Assembly (NCBI GenBank): GCA_021904315.1
Contig: CM038907.1
Coordinates: forward strand, 25,613,223 to 25,677,222
DNA length: 64,000 nt
Direction of reading: 5' to 3'
Origin: Sphagnum magellanicum
Lineage: Eukaryota > Streptophyta > Sphagnopsida > Sphagnales > Sphagnaceae
Under the pieces are notes generated by a model. The model searched no databases. It was given only the letters and a program-made list of their open reading frames with translations, and was not told the origin of the DNA. Position numbers and translations under genes: made by a program. This document shows positions 1 to 11,599 of the stretch, one piece after another (the stretch's first letter is position 1; every line of letters starts with the position of its first letter).

Positions 1-488
1 GCCATGGATGCTTTTTATCATCTCAATCTTTCCCACAAGTCCTTATTGTTGTTGGTACTATATCCTGCTAGAACTCTTGAGGTAATTTTGCAACATGATT
101 CTTCAAGCACCAAATCTTTCCTATGTTTTTTGCAATGCTTTAGTGGGTCTTTGTGACTTGATGACAAATGCATTCTCATCTCTGTAAATGCATGGGGCAT
201 GGGGAAGGATTTTTGCGGCAACCACATTGCTCCTGCTATAGTTGGAAAGTCACCACCTCTAAAAGGGAGACCTTAGTCATGCTTAGCACATGAAGTGTCT
301 CCCTTCACAATCAATGAGTTTTCTCCTCTTTGTACAAAATCTGCTTTTGTGTTCACGTATCAAAGTTCCCTCGTTGCCTGCCCATAGTTTATTGACTGTG
401 ATATTGAGGTTGTATCATGATGGAAGACAATGTCTTTGAATTGGGATATCTTCCTCATCCTTTTTAGGTGTTTTGACTGGTTTTTGCA
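1..488. other. Gene-free stretch, nothing recognised
   Basis: I could not recognise any protein segment on either strand. A 69-codon open stretch on the minus strand (18-227) has no family resemblance I know. The last 20 bases (pyrimidine-rich, ending in TTTTTGCAG at 480-488) look like the 3' end of an intron that serves the aminopeptidase exon that follows. Confidence 0.4.
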
Positions 489-853
489 GATATAAACTTG
501 GCAACGGATTCCATGTGGTGGCTGCACACACTGACAGCCCCTGTCCCAAGTTCACACTAGTCTCTCATTCCTCAAACAGAAGTTTTTGGCATGTTCAAGT
601 GAAGACCTGTGGATCAGGGATGTGGCATACATGGTTTGATAAAGACCTCAGTGTAGCAAGTCGGGTTTTGCTTCAAAGGAAAGATGGCAAGCTTGTACAT
701 GAACTTGTCAGAGTCAGACGACTTATATTACGCATCCCCTTTCTTCCAAGTCTATCTGATAGGCTGAATACTTTCTTTCTCTTCAAATCTTATGTTGTAG
801 GGCATATTGTCTATAATTTGTTCTATTTGTCTCTTGACAGCCAGCCATTTTGA
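489..853 (+). pseudogene. Aspartyl aminopeptidase (M18) exon, isolated and probably dead
   Basis: The translation contains GNGFHVVAAHTDSPCPK, then GMWHTWFDKDLSVASRVLL and ILRIP, which match the core of plant aspartyl aminopeptidases (peptidase family M18), cytosolic or plastid metallopeptidases that remove N-terminal Asp/Glu. The His and Asp of HTDSP and the WFDKDL segment are present. A plausible splice acceptor (TTTTTGCAG) sits just before the exon. After ILRIP the match fades: the conserved stretch that normally reads like TLAIHLDR is altered, and no good donor or following exon is found before the stop at 851-853. Only about 100 of the usual roughly 480 residues are present and no partner exons were found on either side. 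I read it as a captured or left-over exon. It could instead be one exon of a gene whose other exons lie beyond the left edge, but the missing downstream exons argue against that. Confidence 0.65.
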
Positions 854-1436
854 ATAAGTGTGTAGAAGTAAAGTTTAGGGCAGTGGGAACTCTGTAAGAT
901 GATATATTTGGTGAATATGTGAGAGACTAGAGGTATTGAAAGACTTTTAGACTTCTCCTTAATAGACTTGGCATTAGACAAAGGTCAATTATTCTCAATT
1001 GCAAGCCTTCCATAGCTGCAGAATTGTATGCCTCTCTCTGCTTGCATTGATTTCATATTTGTCATGATACTATTTCCGGTGGTCTAACAACTGAAGATGG
1101 CAAGGCTGAAATGGATGCATAGTTTACACCTATTTTGGCTATTCGTTTGGGAATGTGCTTAGGTTTGGATATACTATTTCTAGCATCTGGCAGGCTTGAT
1201 TTTGTTAAAAGTCTTCATTTTCATCTATACTACTCAAGTTATATCCGAACTAATTGGAACGCCTATGGGCAGGTCTAATGTGCTACATGGCCTGCTAGAG
1301 TTTGCTAAGTTACTTAGAATTGTGTAGAATGTTGCATTTAGTTTTTGTAAGCATCAAATTGATGTACTACATGACATTCTTTTTGAGCCAATAAAATCAC
1401 AAAAATTTAGGATTGAAGACTTAAATGTTTGGATTA
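854..1436. other. Gene-free stretch, nothing recognised
   Basis: AT-rich sequence with frequent stops on both strands. No continuation of the aminopeptidase exon and no other protein match were found by eye. Confidence 0.4.
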
Positions 1437-2053
1437 TAGGAGTAGAAATGTATGTTTTTTCCCCTATTAGACTGCAACACATAAATCTGGGCAAATATAT
1501 TGGAACACGAATTTGGAAAACCACATAAGGCATGTAATATGACTTGGGTATAATCTGTATATTATTTTAAACAAATTTAACATAAATAAACTAGACAAAA
1601 ACTAAGGTGATGTATGCAATACATATTCAAGTATGCTTCAAATACAACTTACATACAATTTAAATACAACCATTATACATAACCAGTAATATATGGGTAC
1701 ATCTTAATATGTACCCATATAATAATGAGTAGAATACATTCAATACACAATTGTGGACCCCTTATGCCTAAAGTATGTATAATACATTTGGAATACTCAC
1801 AGGGCTATGACTCATTTGGTGACATTTGCAATTAATGGTAGGTAGAGGGGTCTTCTTGGATGGAAATTGTATTGAAAGCTATCCAAATGAAAGGATGAAA
1901 AAATCCATTAGTCGTAAGTTAGTCATAGAGTAGTTGCAAGCGGCTTCAAATGCAAAAAGTAGTTGTAGATATAACCAACAATAGTTGTAGACGTCAAATA
2001 GTCGCAACTAGTCGCAAATTGGTTGGTTACAAAATCCCAATTTTCTTCTAGTA
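1437..2053. mobile_element. CACTA-like DNA transposon relic
   Basis: The right end, about 1800-2053, resembles the right end of the insertion at 34890-37984: both share a TTTGGTGAC...TGC.ATTAATGG block, several AGTCGCAA or AGTTGCAA motifs in the last 150 bases, a GGTTACA block, and a terminus reading TTTCTTCTAGTA (compare TTTCTACTAGTG). Clustered subterminal motifs next to a short terminal inverted repeat are typical of the CACTA (En/Spm) superfamily. The left end is uncertain. A GAGTAGAAATG sequence at 1440 resembles a worn terminal repeat, and TAG precedes it and follows the right end, which could be a 3-bp target duplication. No transposase is visible, so this is a non-autonomous or deleted copy. 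Confidence 0.55.
1690..1721. repeat. Perfect inverted repeat, 13-bp arms
   Basis: The arm TATATGGGTACAT (1690-1702) is followed by a 6-base spacer and its exact reverse complement (1709-1721). It lies inside the CACTA-like relic, so it may be part of that element's folded interior. No gene context suggests a terminator or RNA. Confidence 0.7.
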
Positions 2054-2629
2054 TAGTACATTATAGGAATATAACCATTCTTTTTTGCAAGTTTTTTTTT
2101 TGGGTCATTTCCATAAGTGGTCTATAGATGTGCACAATTTTAATTTAAACAAATGGATTGGATTAGGTGGAATTTTTAAAAACCCTAGCCCGAACCATTA
2201 TTGATGTAAATTGTAAAGGTTTGATACTATTTGTATTGCTCGACAAACACAATGAATCCAATCGTTCATCTCATGTTGTCATGACTATCTAATTCATGCT
2301 CTAAGTAAATGAGAATTTCCAAGGTAGTCATTAATGGCCAATGGAAGGGCAAAACTAATGTAAGTTGAACTATTTTTGGAAGTAAAAGAGAAAGGAAATT
2401 TATGTGCAAGTGAGACCAAAGTTGATTTGTGATGCAAGTGCTTTGGCATAGTAACTAGAAAAATAAAACACTCTAGGACTTCAAGTGGGACGAATGTTTC
2501 TTGGAGGCAAAGAGTGGCAACTTTTCGTCTCTGTTGTGTTTTAACAAGATTTTAAACTTTGCAAGAACATGCTTCAATTTTGATGGTATGTTATTTTGAA
2601 CAAATGTCACACCATGTGCTTTTTGAAAA
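2054..2629. other. Gene-free stretch, nothing recognised
   Basis: AT-rich sequence between the CACTA-like relic and the first traces of the decayed gene that starts near 2.63 kb. Stops are frequent in all frames and no motif was recognised. Confidence 0.4.
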
Positions 2630-5600
2630 TCTTGTAACTTGTCAATAGGCATTCTATGTGTAGTGAATCAAATTGAAGTCTGCACATTCTTGCCATTCTA
2701 CAACACATTAAAGCTTTTAGGTTTTTGGAAGTGTTATATCACCTTGATGGGAAACTTTAGGAACCGGCAAAGAAGAGCTAGGTTAAGTCAACCATGTCTT
2801 GCAAGAATAGTAGCAAAATTTACCTTAAATGAAATTGCATTTTCAGAGAAAAAGACAAAAGGGAAAAGTATGACAACAATGATTTAAGGAGAAGGCAAGG
2901 AACTTGGCTAGAACTACAATAGATTTAGCATCCTCTAATGGAACAACACTAGAAGAAGATACACCTAGTTGTGGAAAGTGTAAGGCTTAGTGCAAAAGCT
3001 TGCAACTCTCATAAACTCTAAGCTTGGGACTTTTCTTTTTGAACTTAGTAGATAGTTGGTCATGGAAAAGTTGTTGGGTAGCAAGATGATAAAACCCCAT
3101 CTCCCAAATTATTATCTTCCTCCTACGGAAGCAAAGGCTCAACATGCCCTTGTCCAAGGGTTGAAAATTGAACTTGACTATGTGAAAGGGGTGTAATCCA
3201 AGGAAAAATAACATGTAAGGGCATTTTGCTTAATGTTGTGGTTAGTAGAGAAGTTGTCGGTATTAAAGCATTAGGCAAAGTCCTTAATACAGATCCAACG
3301 AACATTTCTACTGTTATATAGAGACGAAAACAAGTTGAAGCATCTGGTTCATCATAGTGGGCTCTCTTTACTAAAAAACAATGGGCAAATTATCTTGATG
3401 AAAACACTATTTCATACATGATAGATTGGTGGAGAAGTGAAGCAAGGGTTAATCTTAATAGGATCGATGTCACAAGTAAACACATTGTCACTAAGGTGTA
3501 CGAAAAACATGCCACACATTTATTGTTTGAAACCCAAGTGAGAAATACATACTCCTTTTCATTCAATTAATCTTTGAAAACTGAACTAAGATGTTTGTGA
3601 ATTTTTCTAGATTGTAGGAATGTGCAATGACCATGATGAATTTCTTTAAATAAAAGGAATTTGTCATGTAGGTAGTATTAGTAGTTTGAATCCCTTGATT
3701 TTCACAAAGTTTATGCACCCAAAGCAAATTAACTAATCTTTGTCTACATCAAATGCACTATATGTGAATTTTTGTAATTTTTGTTCTTTAATTTGTAGGC
3801 TTCCAAATATGTGCATTGAGGTTTGTAGACCATAGAAAATGTGATTAATTTGAATCTTCTTTTTGTTTTGGACTTTGCATATGTTTGAATCTTTTTTGTC
3901 ATTGTTGTATGTACTTGAATGTGTAATTTATACATGGTTGTTACAACATATAAGTAAACTCTACAATGAATGTTAGAGCTACTATATGTTATCTCACTTT
4001 TTCTATGTTGTTTTTATATATTTTGAAATACAATGAGCAATATCATTCCAACATTTTAATTATAATTTGTGTAAAGTGGCAAAGGTATGATATATATATT
4101 ATAATCTAAAGTGTGTTTTTTGTTTTGTTGTAAGTACAATGTGCATTTTTTCTACAACATTATACATTATGTGTAGACCATGTGTGACATCAAGGCTAGG
4201 TATTATATGTAGTACTAGTATACATAATGTATTGTATTTATTAAAATTTAAGAATATATGTGTATTTTTTGCATATTATTATATGCATTTTGAATATCGT
4301 GTTTATTCATTACAATGCATGTATACATACATGGTAGATTTTATTTTCATAATAAATAATTTGTAGTAGGTTTGTATATTCTTTGGACTTGAATGTGCAT
4401 TTTCAATAATATTTATATAGTAAATACATTAGTAATGTGTACTAATGATGTGAATTGGATTACAAACTACCAAATTGACAATGAAATCCAATCTATGCAC
4501 CAAGGCATTCATTCCAAGTAATAATCTTCGTCCACATTATGTACATGCTTAACCCTACTTATAGTGAGACTAACACTTAACCGAGTGCAAATAAGATAGG
4601 TGAGCCACACATGCCTACCTTTTGACTACTTGTGTGATTATTTTGTGGGAAATATTCTTAGAATATTCTTGAAATAATCTTCAAAAAAAAAAATATTTAT
4701 TTTTAAAAAAATTAATACTATTTTATTAAGGTTTATGTTAAAACTTTGGCCAAAAAAATCATTTTCAAAAACATTCATATCCATTTACAAGTCCTTTTAC
4801 TGTTTAAAAGTAAGCATTGTAGTGCTTAATGAATGTTTTTGTTAATTTTTTACTCATTGGACCAATTTCAAATTAATTCACATGTTCCCATGATATATTA
4901 AAAATACAACTATATAAACTAATCTTATAATTTCAACATCAAATTAAACTACAACTTTAAAACATGAAAAAACCAAGCAAGCATTACACTTGTTATGGTA
5001 CGTGTTATTATGATTACACCCATCCTAGAATGATCAAAGAATCTCACTTTTTATGTGAGCAATGACAAGGAGCATGACACACTTTTTATATAACATTGTT
5101 TGTTGTTACATTGGGAATGGCTTATGGGGCAAGGTGTAAAGCCTCAAGAACATTGGGTGTTCTCTGACGATTGTGTTGGCTAGATCAAAGGTGCTAGGTG
5201 CATGTTCTTTGTGGCTAGGTATCCCAGTTTAACAAGAGGTTGCAAAATGAGATGGGGATTCTTTGGCACAAGCCATGGAAAAGGTAAGTGGAAGTTAAAT
5301 AATTGCTCAAAATTTTGTGTGTTTTTATTTGAATTGAAATTTTTTATATTTATCATTTTTTAAACCCATTTGCCACTACTTATTCCATTATGGAAATCTT
5401 GCAAGAGAGTGGGATGGGGCAGGAGTTGTCGTGAAAAGAATATTAAGACGAAAACAATTGTAGAATCCTAAAAGAATACTACAATTTGCTATAAAGGTGG
5501 CTTCTTTCCTTGATGATACTCTATCTATTTGAGTTCCTACTTTTTATTCCCAAACTAAATCAAACATTTTTCAGAAGTTTTGGCACATTCATTGATGATG

Positions 5601-6290
5601 TAAATAGGTCAAACCTTCATGGATGTGACGATATCCCTAGATCTTCAAAATTCCACTCCATTTACTTAGTATCTACTTTTGATCCTACATTGTTGATGGC
5701 GTGAGATCTTACATGTTTATATCCTCCTTATGTGATGGAGGAGTGGGAAACATGTCAAAATAGGTTTCATGTTCTCCCATGGTGAATGATTAAGCTCAAA
5801 CCCAGCAACACCATGCTGGTGAAAGAACAAATGCAAGAGTTTGAAAAGCAAGAAGAGTGGGAGTTTGAAAGAGATTTTGAAAAACTTTCTAATATGTTGT
5901 AGACTAGAAACAACTTTGCAATTATAGTTATTGAAGGGAATGTAGGAGTTGATTTCTACAGCCTACAATGTCAACAACCAAAACACATGGTTAGTGAATC
6001 TTTTTCTTAATTATGTTTGGGGTTGTGAATTTGGAGTGGGTGACTATGTAGTGGTTGGGATTTATTACCAAAAATGGGCGAAGGGTAATCAATCCTATGT
6101 TTATATGGGCACTCCAACATAACATATATATATGTTCATTTGGTCAAAGCTATTAAGTTCCCCATGACACCACAAGATCATTGAGTCAAAGGAGATGATC
6201 CAATTTACAAATTTTTTTAAAAACATGAAGTTATGATATACTCTACATTGAGAGAGGATGATTACATGTTTATAATGTTCTTAATTATTG
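2630..6290 (+). pseudogene. Decayed multi-exon TE-like protein (SDD / FFGTSHGKG family)
   Basis: Several blocks read as one old protein after allowing stops and frameshifts. Block 1 (3062-3543) has QWANYLDENTISYMIDWWRS and KVYEKHATHLLFETQV. After a 1.5-kb intron-like gap, block 2 (5049-5283) has NDKEHDTLFI, HCLLLHWEWL, VFSDDCVG, ARCMFFVARYPSLT and FFGTSHGKG and ends at a good donor (GTAAGT, 5284). Block 3 (from about 5408) starts EWDGAGVVVKRILRR and runs with in-frame stops to about 5997 (KLKPSNTMLVKEQMQ, a Glu-rich helix). Block 4 (6016-6290) has GDYVVVGIYY and VHLVKAIKFPMTPQDH. The SD...FF.TSHGKG..DG.G...KR pattern recalls a widespread uncharacterised eukaryotic family that I believe is transposon-borne, possibly a DDE-type transposase; that function is inference. 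At least six stops and two frameshifts make it dead. The 2630-3061 part is weak and may not belong. Confidence 0.7.
4560..5030 (+). repeat. Diverged repeat, copy 1 (partner at 12775-13195)
   Basis: This AT-rich segment, inside the intron-like gap of the decayed gene, is collinear with 12775-13195 in the same orientation. The best-kept block is the end, GTTAATGGTACATGTTAATA-like followed by TGATTACACCC, with matching runs of Phe/Lys-poor AT sequence before it. The match stops where the coding block of the decayed gene begins (about 5035). The second copy is therefore either a piece of another copy of the same transposon or a separate repeat that landed in the intron. Confidence 0.6.
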
Positions 6291-6604
6291 TAAATTGGGT
6301 TTATAAGCTCTTTTGTTTCTTGTTAAATTCTAATCTAATTCAAGGCCTTTTGCTTTTATCATGGGTCATCCATGGGGCCTCTGGAAATGTCACAACTCTA
6401 AATGCATTATTGTTTCATGTTATTGATTAGATTATATTTATATCAACTTTGTAAAGTTGGCATAAATTGATCCAATAGCTAAAGTATAACCAACTGTGGG
6501 AATCGGTGTGTCAACATTGATATTGAAAAATTATGGTGGTGGGATAAGCTTTCTTTAGATAATTGTTCTTGAAAACTTGGTCGGTTGTATTTAATTCATG
6601 AGTC
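6291..6604. other. Gene-free spacer before the solo LTR
   Basis: AT-rich, with no recognised coding or repeat structure. It may be the worn 3' end of the decayed TE-like gene. Confidence 0.35.
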
Positions 6605-7492
6605 ATCAATGATGCACCCCCAAGCTCCTTGATAGATTCAACTGTGAATCCAAGGTGAAAACAGTGGAAGGATGAGGAGTTAAGGTACACTTTCTGGCTT
6701 GTAACACTTCGCGGGTAGAAGGGCATGTTGAAGCTCTAGGATAGGGACTAAGGAGAATGACAAGCGGGCCAATTATTCACATAGACCTGCACAAACCAAA
6801 CAACAAGTTGGTTAATGCATAGTTGGAACACTTTTGGTGCACGGACGAACCATGGGCAAACACAAACTCACAAGATTCACCACGGCCCAAACTTGGGGGA
6901 AATCACCACCTTCCCCTTTATAGTATTCTTTGTGCTTAGCCACGAGGCTAGCACCCAAATGTCATTTTGTCCTGAAATTCTCGAAATTGGGATTCCCGTG
7001 ACTTTGAAGGTTCATAACTTTGTGTGCAGACCTCCAATTGAAGTGAGGTTGACGGCAAAGTTGTAGCCCTCATTGAGAGCTTTTCAAAATTATGTGGCAT
7101 GCCACCTGCATGCAAGGAAATTATGGCGATTCCTGACTTTTAGTGGTCGGGAGTCAAATTGGCAATTCTTTTGGCCATAACTTATGTTGTAAGTACCCAA
7201 ATGGGTCATGCAAGCCCATTGTAGAAATCTACGTTTCAAGATCTTTCCAATGGTATAAGGAACTCTTCAATCCAATGAAATTTGACCCTTGAAATTGCCC
7301 TCTAAAAATTTGGGAGCCCATCGGGACTCCAACTCCCAAAGTGGGAGCCCACTTGGGAGTGTGTGGGTTCATTCCTTTAGTCTCCTACATTCTCGGGAGC
7401 ATGAAATGTGACTCCCGGGTTTCATTCTTGGCTTGCACCTTTGCAAGCCTTCGCTTTGGTCACAAGCCCAAGGCTAGGGTTGCAACAATCAA
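6605..7492 (+). mobile_element. Solo LTR (copy A of an ~0.9-kb LTR family)
   Basis: The element runs from 6610 (TGATGCACCCCC) to 7487 (GGGTTGCAACA), so it begins TG and ends CA, is 878 bp long, and is flanked by an exact 5-bp direct repeat ATCAA (6605-6609 and 7488-7492). Those are the marks of an LTR retrotransposon insertion reduced to a single LTR by recombination. Two further diverged copies occur at 11600-12366 and 28098-29011, all in the same orientation, sharing blocks such as GGTAGAAGGGCATG, CCACCTTCCCCTTATAGTAT and repeated GGGAGTCC / ACTCCCGGG segments. CTTATAGTAT (near 6918) is TATA-like and could be the old LTR promoter. No matching internal domain was found in the window, so the parent family (gypsy or copia) is unknown. 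Confidence 0.85.
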
Positions 7493-9338
7493 GTTTCTCA
7501 ACCCAATTTTTAATATTTGTTAATCATAAAACACATAAAACACATATGGAAGGATTGATTTTCACTTTAAATATGTTTATAGTACCCATGGCTTTGACTA
7601 CATACATACAATTAGTTCTTCAAACAAAATTTTGTAAAATTTTAGTTATAAAAAACATGACAATTGTATGTTACATACATTTTGCATATATTTCCTACCC
7701 ACTATAATGCATGCATATAGACACGTGGCATATTTAATTTATAATTTGAATACTTTGTAATAGGGTTGTGTAGATTTTATGTATTTTTACAAATTTTTTG
7801 AACTTTTCAGTTAACAAATATCATGACTTTGTTGCATCATCAAACATTATAATATAGGGTTTAATAAAAGTATATTGACATCATTGACATGACAACCATG
7901 AAGAGGAGCTTTTGGAAGTAAGAATAGGGTCAAATTAAAGCAAAGGAGGTGTAGGTTTTGAGCATTTATAATGCCCAACAGTTGGGCTGAAATAGTTGGA
8001 CTTATATTTTTTGAATTGTTGTTTAAATGTTTGGAAATAATTTTAAATTCATGTGTGAAAGTAGTAGCTTTAAAATGCTTTATTGGCAACTATGTTTTGA
8101 CATTGTAGTATTACATAAGTGCCCTTCACACACTTTACACAAATACTTATGACATATAGAATTTGCAATAGATGGATATTTTGAAATGTAGCAATAGATA
8201 GATTCCATGGAAAGTTTGCACTTTATGTATTACAAATTTGAGCTTGTATTTTGCATGTGTAACTAAATTTCAATCCAACAGATATCCCAATTCAACACAA
8301 TTGTTCAATGAAATAGGCACCATCTTGGATAGATATTCATTTTATTACTTTGTAAAAAGAATACTGAAAAAATATTCTTCTATTGTATTTGAAAATATTG
8401 TACAAAAATTCCTAATGGTATAATGAGTACATGTATCTTCAACTGAGTTACAAGGCTAGTACTTCAACCTCATATACCAAGTTTTTGCCATTAATTGACT
8501 TGAAGATGTTCAAATTCAAGATATTAAATTGCCAAATTAAGAGAATGGGCTATCAAGAAGCCCAAATGCACCCCCTAGAGCATGAAAGTTCTTTCTATCA
8601 TATAATTACCACCAATCATTACTTGGGATTTTTTGCAACACAAATTAATCAACTTGTGCATTAGTTTCAAATATTAGATATGAAATATTTGCAAAACCAT
8701 ATGGGACCAAATGTAGATCTAAGCTTCAATTAGCAAAACTGCAAGTGTCATGGGGAATCAAACAAAAACATAAAAACTAGAACCATTTGTGGAAGCAAAA
8801 AAAAATCTCAAAGTTGAGTTCAACCTTTCATTTGAGGTTGCAAATGGCACTTGCACAAGGAGATAATGAGTTTTTGCAAACTTGTTTTTTTTTTTTACAC
8901 AATTGTGTCAATACACTAAACAACACCCCAAAAAATTTCAAGTAACCAAAACTTGCAAGAACCACAACTTTACAAATCCTAGGCTATCAAAAATAACATT
9001 TGTGCACAAGTTTGAACAAGGTGAATAATGTTAGAAATTCCTTTTTGTCAAAAAAACTAGGATGAAATGCTTGTAGAAAAAGGAAGTTCATTTCTTTCCT
9101 ATATGTGGAGGAAGTTTAATTCCTATTTTCCTCTACAATTTACATCACCACAAAGGTAGGAAAAAGTCAAAACTAGATGTTCCTAGTCAATGAAGTTGAT
9201 TCCATAATCCTGTTAAATCCAAGTGGCAAATAATATATTACTTGTGGGCGTATACAAGGTACTTTATGTATAAAACACAGAAATTCAAATCAATGCACAA
9301 GTTTTAATTGAACTACTAGTGGTAGAAGTAGGACCTAC
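7493..9338. other. Gene-free stretch, AT-rich
   Basis: Nothing coding was recognised. The last few hundred bases lie 3' of the SUVR relic on the minus strand. Near 9275 the minus strand reads IDLN, where the next SUVR exon (normally DYGIDFND) would fall, but this is too short and altered to call. Poly-T and poly-A runs occur near 8888 and 8800. Confidence 0.4.
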
Positions 9339-11420
9339 CCATGTAAGCTCCTCCATGGCACTTATTTTGTGGAATGTGAAAAATACCACCTACACAAATA
9401 CACATACATTAGTCTCAACCTAAAATGTAATGACACAAATGAATGTAACAAAAGAAAGGAATGAAGAAACATACGTGGTATATGTGCCTAACATTATTTT
9501 CAATTTGGATAGGGATGTCAAACAAGTTTGCATCATAGCATTGATGGTTTAAAAATCTAGAAATATTGTTGCACACAATTCCATTTAAGCACAAAGCCCT
9601 TTCATCATCTATTAGGTTCTCCATGGTTCATCAGCATCCAAAACCATGCTATATGCTAGTCTTTTGCAATCTTCATACACCTTGTTGCAATATACCATTT
9701 TTGCATTTGTCACAATCTCACCAATAAATTCAAACATAAAAGAACCAGCTGCAAAGTCTTCCATTGTTTGGACGCCCCATCCCTTTCTAGATACAATCAT
9801 AAACACCTAGCAAAAATTGAAATCAATGAAATCATGAGCATCTAATACATATTTAATTTTAATTTCAACATACAAATGTTCATAATAATATAAACAAAGA
9901 CAAAATTGAGATAAAAAACCAATTCATATATGAAACATGAATTAAGTGAAGGATGAAATAGAAAACTTGTAATTTGTGATTGATCCCTCTTTGCACAACT
10001 CTGTTCACACAATCTTTAGAACAACCACATTTTCTAGAACATTCTTGTAAGAAGCTTCAGTATTTCTGAACCTATGATTTTAGAGCATCGACACCCCATG
10101 GCAGGCTTCATGCACTTTAACAATCACAACATGTTACATGCAACATGGTAACATTGTAAACATATAGTTGATCAAAGCAACAAACATGTACCTTCTTCAA
10201 AAATCTTGGGCGCAAATGCCCACATTCAAAATAAATATGTTGGCCTCCACTTTTGCATGCACAAGTGCAATGCATAATGGGATCCAAACAATTAAGTTAG
10301 TGTAGTTTGCAACAAGCTTTTGATCAATTGAAAATCTAGTTTCCAAATTTAAGTGTGCATTATAATGAACAATGGGTTTTGTGATGTACACAAAGTCAAA
10401 AGCAAATGAAACATTTGTCCTATCATTGACTCAAGGTATGGGTATTCCTTACACTCACTTGAAATGTCTTGGCAAAACTCATGCGGGTCCTCACCCTATC
10501 CAAACCACTACATTGCAATTTAAACCACAACTAAGATTATCATTTTCCAATACTCCTTTCGTATAGAGTCATGAAAACAAAGAAAACAAAATAGATTTGA
10601 AAATAAATTGTGGTGTAGCACCCCACAATGATTAAAAAACAAGTTTAGGCAAAGTGAAAACTTAATGCCCATACATATTAGTGCAAGCCCTATGGAGTCT
10701 ACACTTTCAAACTTAAGTTATTTACCAAATGTGAATTATTTCTTGCCTTTCTTCACAAGTTTGTTTTGTACCTGCATATTTACAATTTTTTTTTTTGAAC
10801 CATGATTTGTAAATCTAGTCTTAGGAGTCAGAGATATTCTTGTGATTCTTGGCTCAAACTTGTGCTTGTGGTCATTGAAATCATCCACAAAAGCGGCCAA
10901 TCAATGGGTCAAAGCCTTAGGTGTAAAAATTAAAGGATTTGCTGACAATTTTTGGTGGCAAATTAGTATGCCATGTGTCTCTATGAATTATAGCTTTTTT
11001 CTAAAATAATAACCTTGGCAACTTTGAAGTACATTTGGATGGGGTCTTTTGATTTTCAAATCTTGTTGGGATCTTTTGTCCCTCCTTAGGTAATGTAACT
11101 TCCGTTGATTATACCTTATTTGCAAAGGGAACAAGCTTTGTTCACTTCATTGGGGAATCATATTAAGTACCTCCAATTGAAGTATGGGTTTCAACACCGT
11201 GCTTTCTTTTTGGTGTCCTTTTAAAAACATTCATCTCATGGATTAAAGTAGCCAGGGGATCTTCATGTACTTCTTTTGAGTTTTCGTGAGATATATCTTA
11301 TGATCCATTCAATTTTTGACCAAGATTATTAATCTTTTCACTTGAAACCAAAACATTTTCACCCAATGCAACCCCCACCAAACCTACACACTCTTCATCC
11401 CCATCATTTCCTTCAACAAG
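9339..11420 (-). pseudogene. SUVR-type histone H3K9 methyltransferase relic (SET domain)
   Basis: On the minus strand, exon-like blocks spell the end of a SUVR1/2/4-type protein, nuclear lysine methyltransferases of plants. Block at about 10185-10256: GGQHIYFECGHLRPRFLKK with donor GTACAT. Block 9967-10055: ECSRKCGCSKDCVNRVVQRG (pre-SET cysteines) with a GT donor. Block 9475-9806: KGWGVQTMED, FEFIGEIVTNA and VLDAD, then a frameshift near 9620, then DDERALCLNG, ISRFLNHQCYDANL and IPIQIENN, ending at donor GTATGT. Block 9339-9389: FFTFHKISAMEELTW with donor GTAGGT. All three lower introns have usable splice sites and sit at conserved-looking positions. The catalytic NHxC motif is kept as NHQC. 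Upstream, 11100-11420 reads as a charged, disordered-type region with three stops (KRTPKRKHGVE), plausibly the N-terminal exon. The frameshift in the SET core (exon length 332, not a multiple of 3) and the poor join before the pre-SET block suggest a dead copy; a single sequencing error could explain only the first. The final DYGIDF/post-SET exon was not found. Confidence 0.85.
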
Positions 11421-11424
11421 TTCT

Positions 11425-11556
11425 TACTAACAAAGTGTTTTTGACCACACCTTGTTTACATTGTTTCATTTCAAGAGAAGGGTTAGATATGCATGAACCT
11501 ACCCTCTTGTCATAAAGTGACTCCTTAACTTGGTTAGTTTCACCCGTGCTGAGGGT
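11425..11556 (+). repeat. Direct repeat D1 flanking LTR copy B
   Basis: About 130 bp beginning ACTAACAAAGTGTTTTTGAC and ending in the GGTTAGTTTCACCC...GAGGGTC block is repeated with few differences at 12372-12506. The LTR-like copy B lies between the two. The pair could be internal sequence of the retrotransposon on either side of an LTR (an LTR-LTR recombination product) or a later unequal-exchange duplication. Confidence 0.85.
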
Positions 11557-11599
11557 CTCAAGTCTCTTGTTGGTCCCAAGTCGGGACCAAATCACTCAA

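Noticed and set aside
7341..7707. Two overlapping plus-strand open frames of 60 and 99 codons
   Set aside because: They lie in or across the end of the solo LTR and have no family match.
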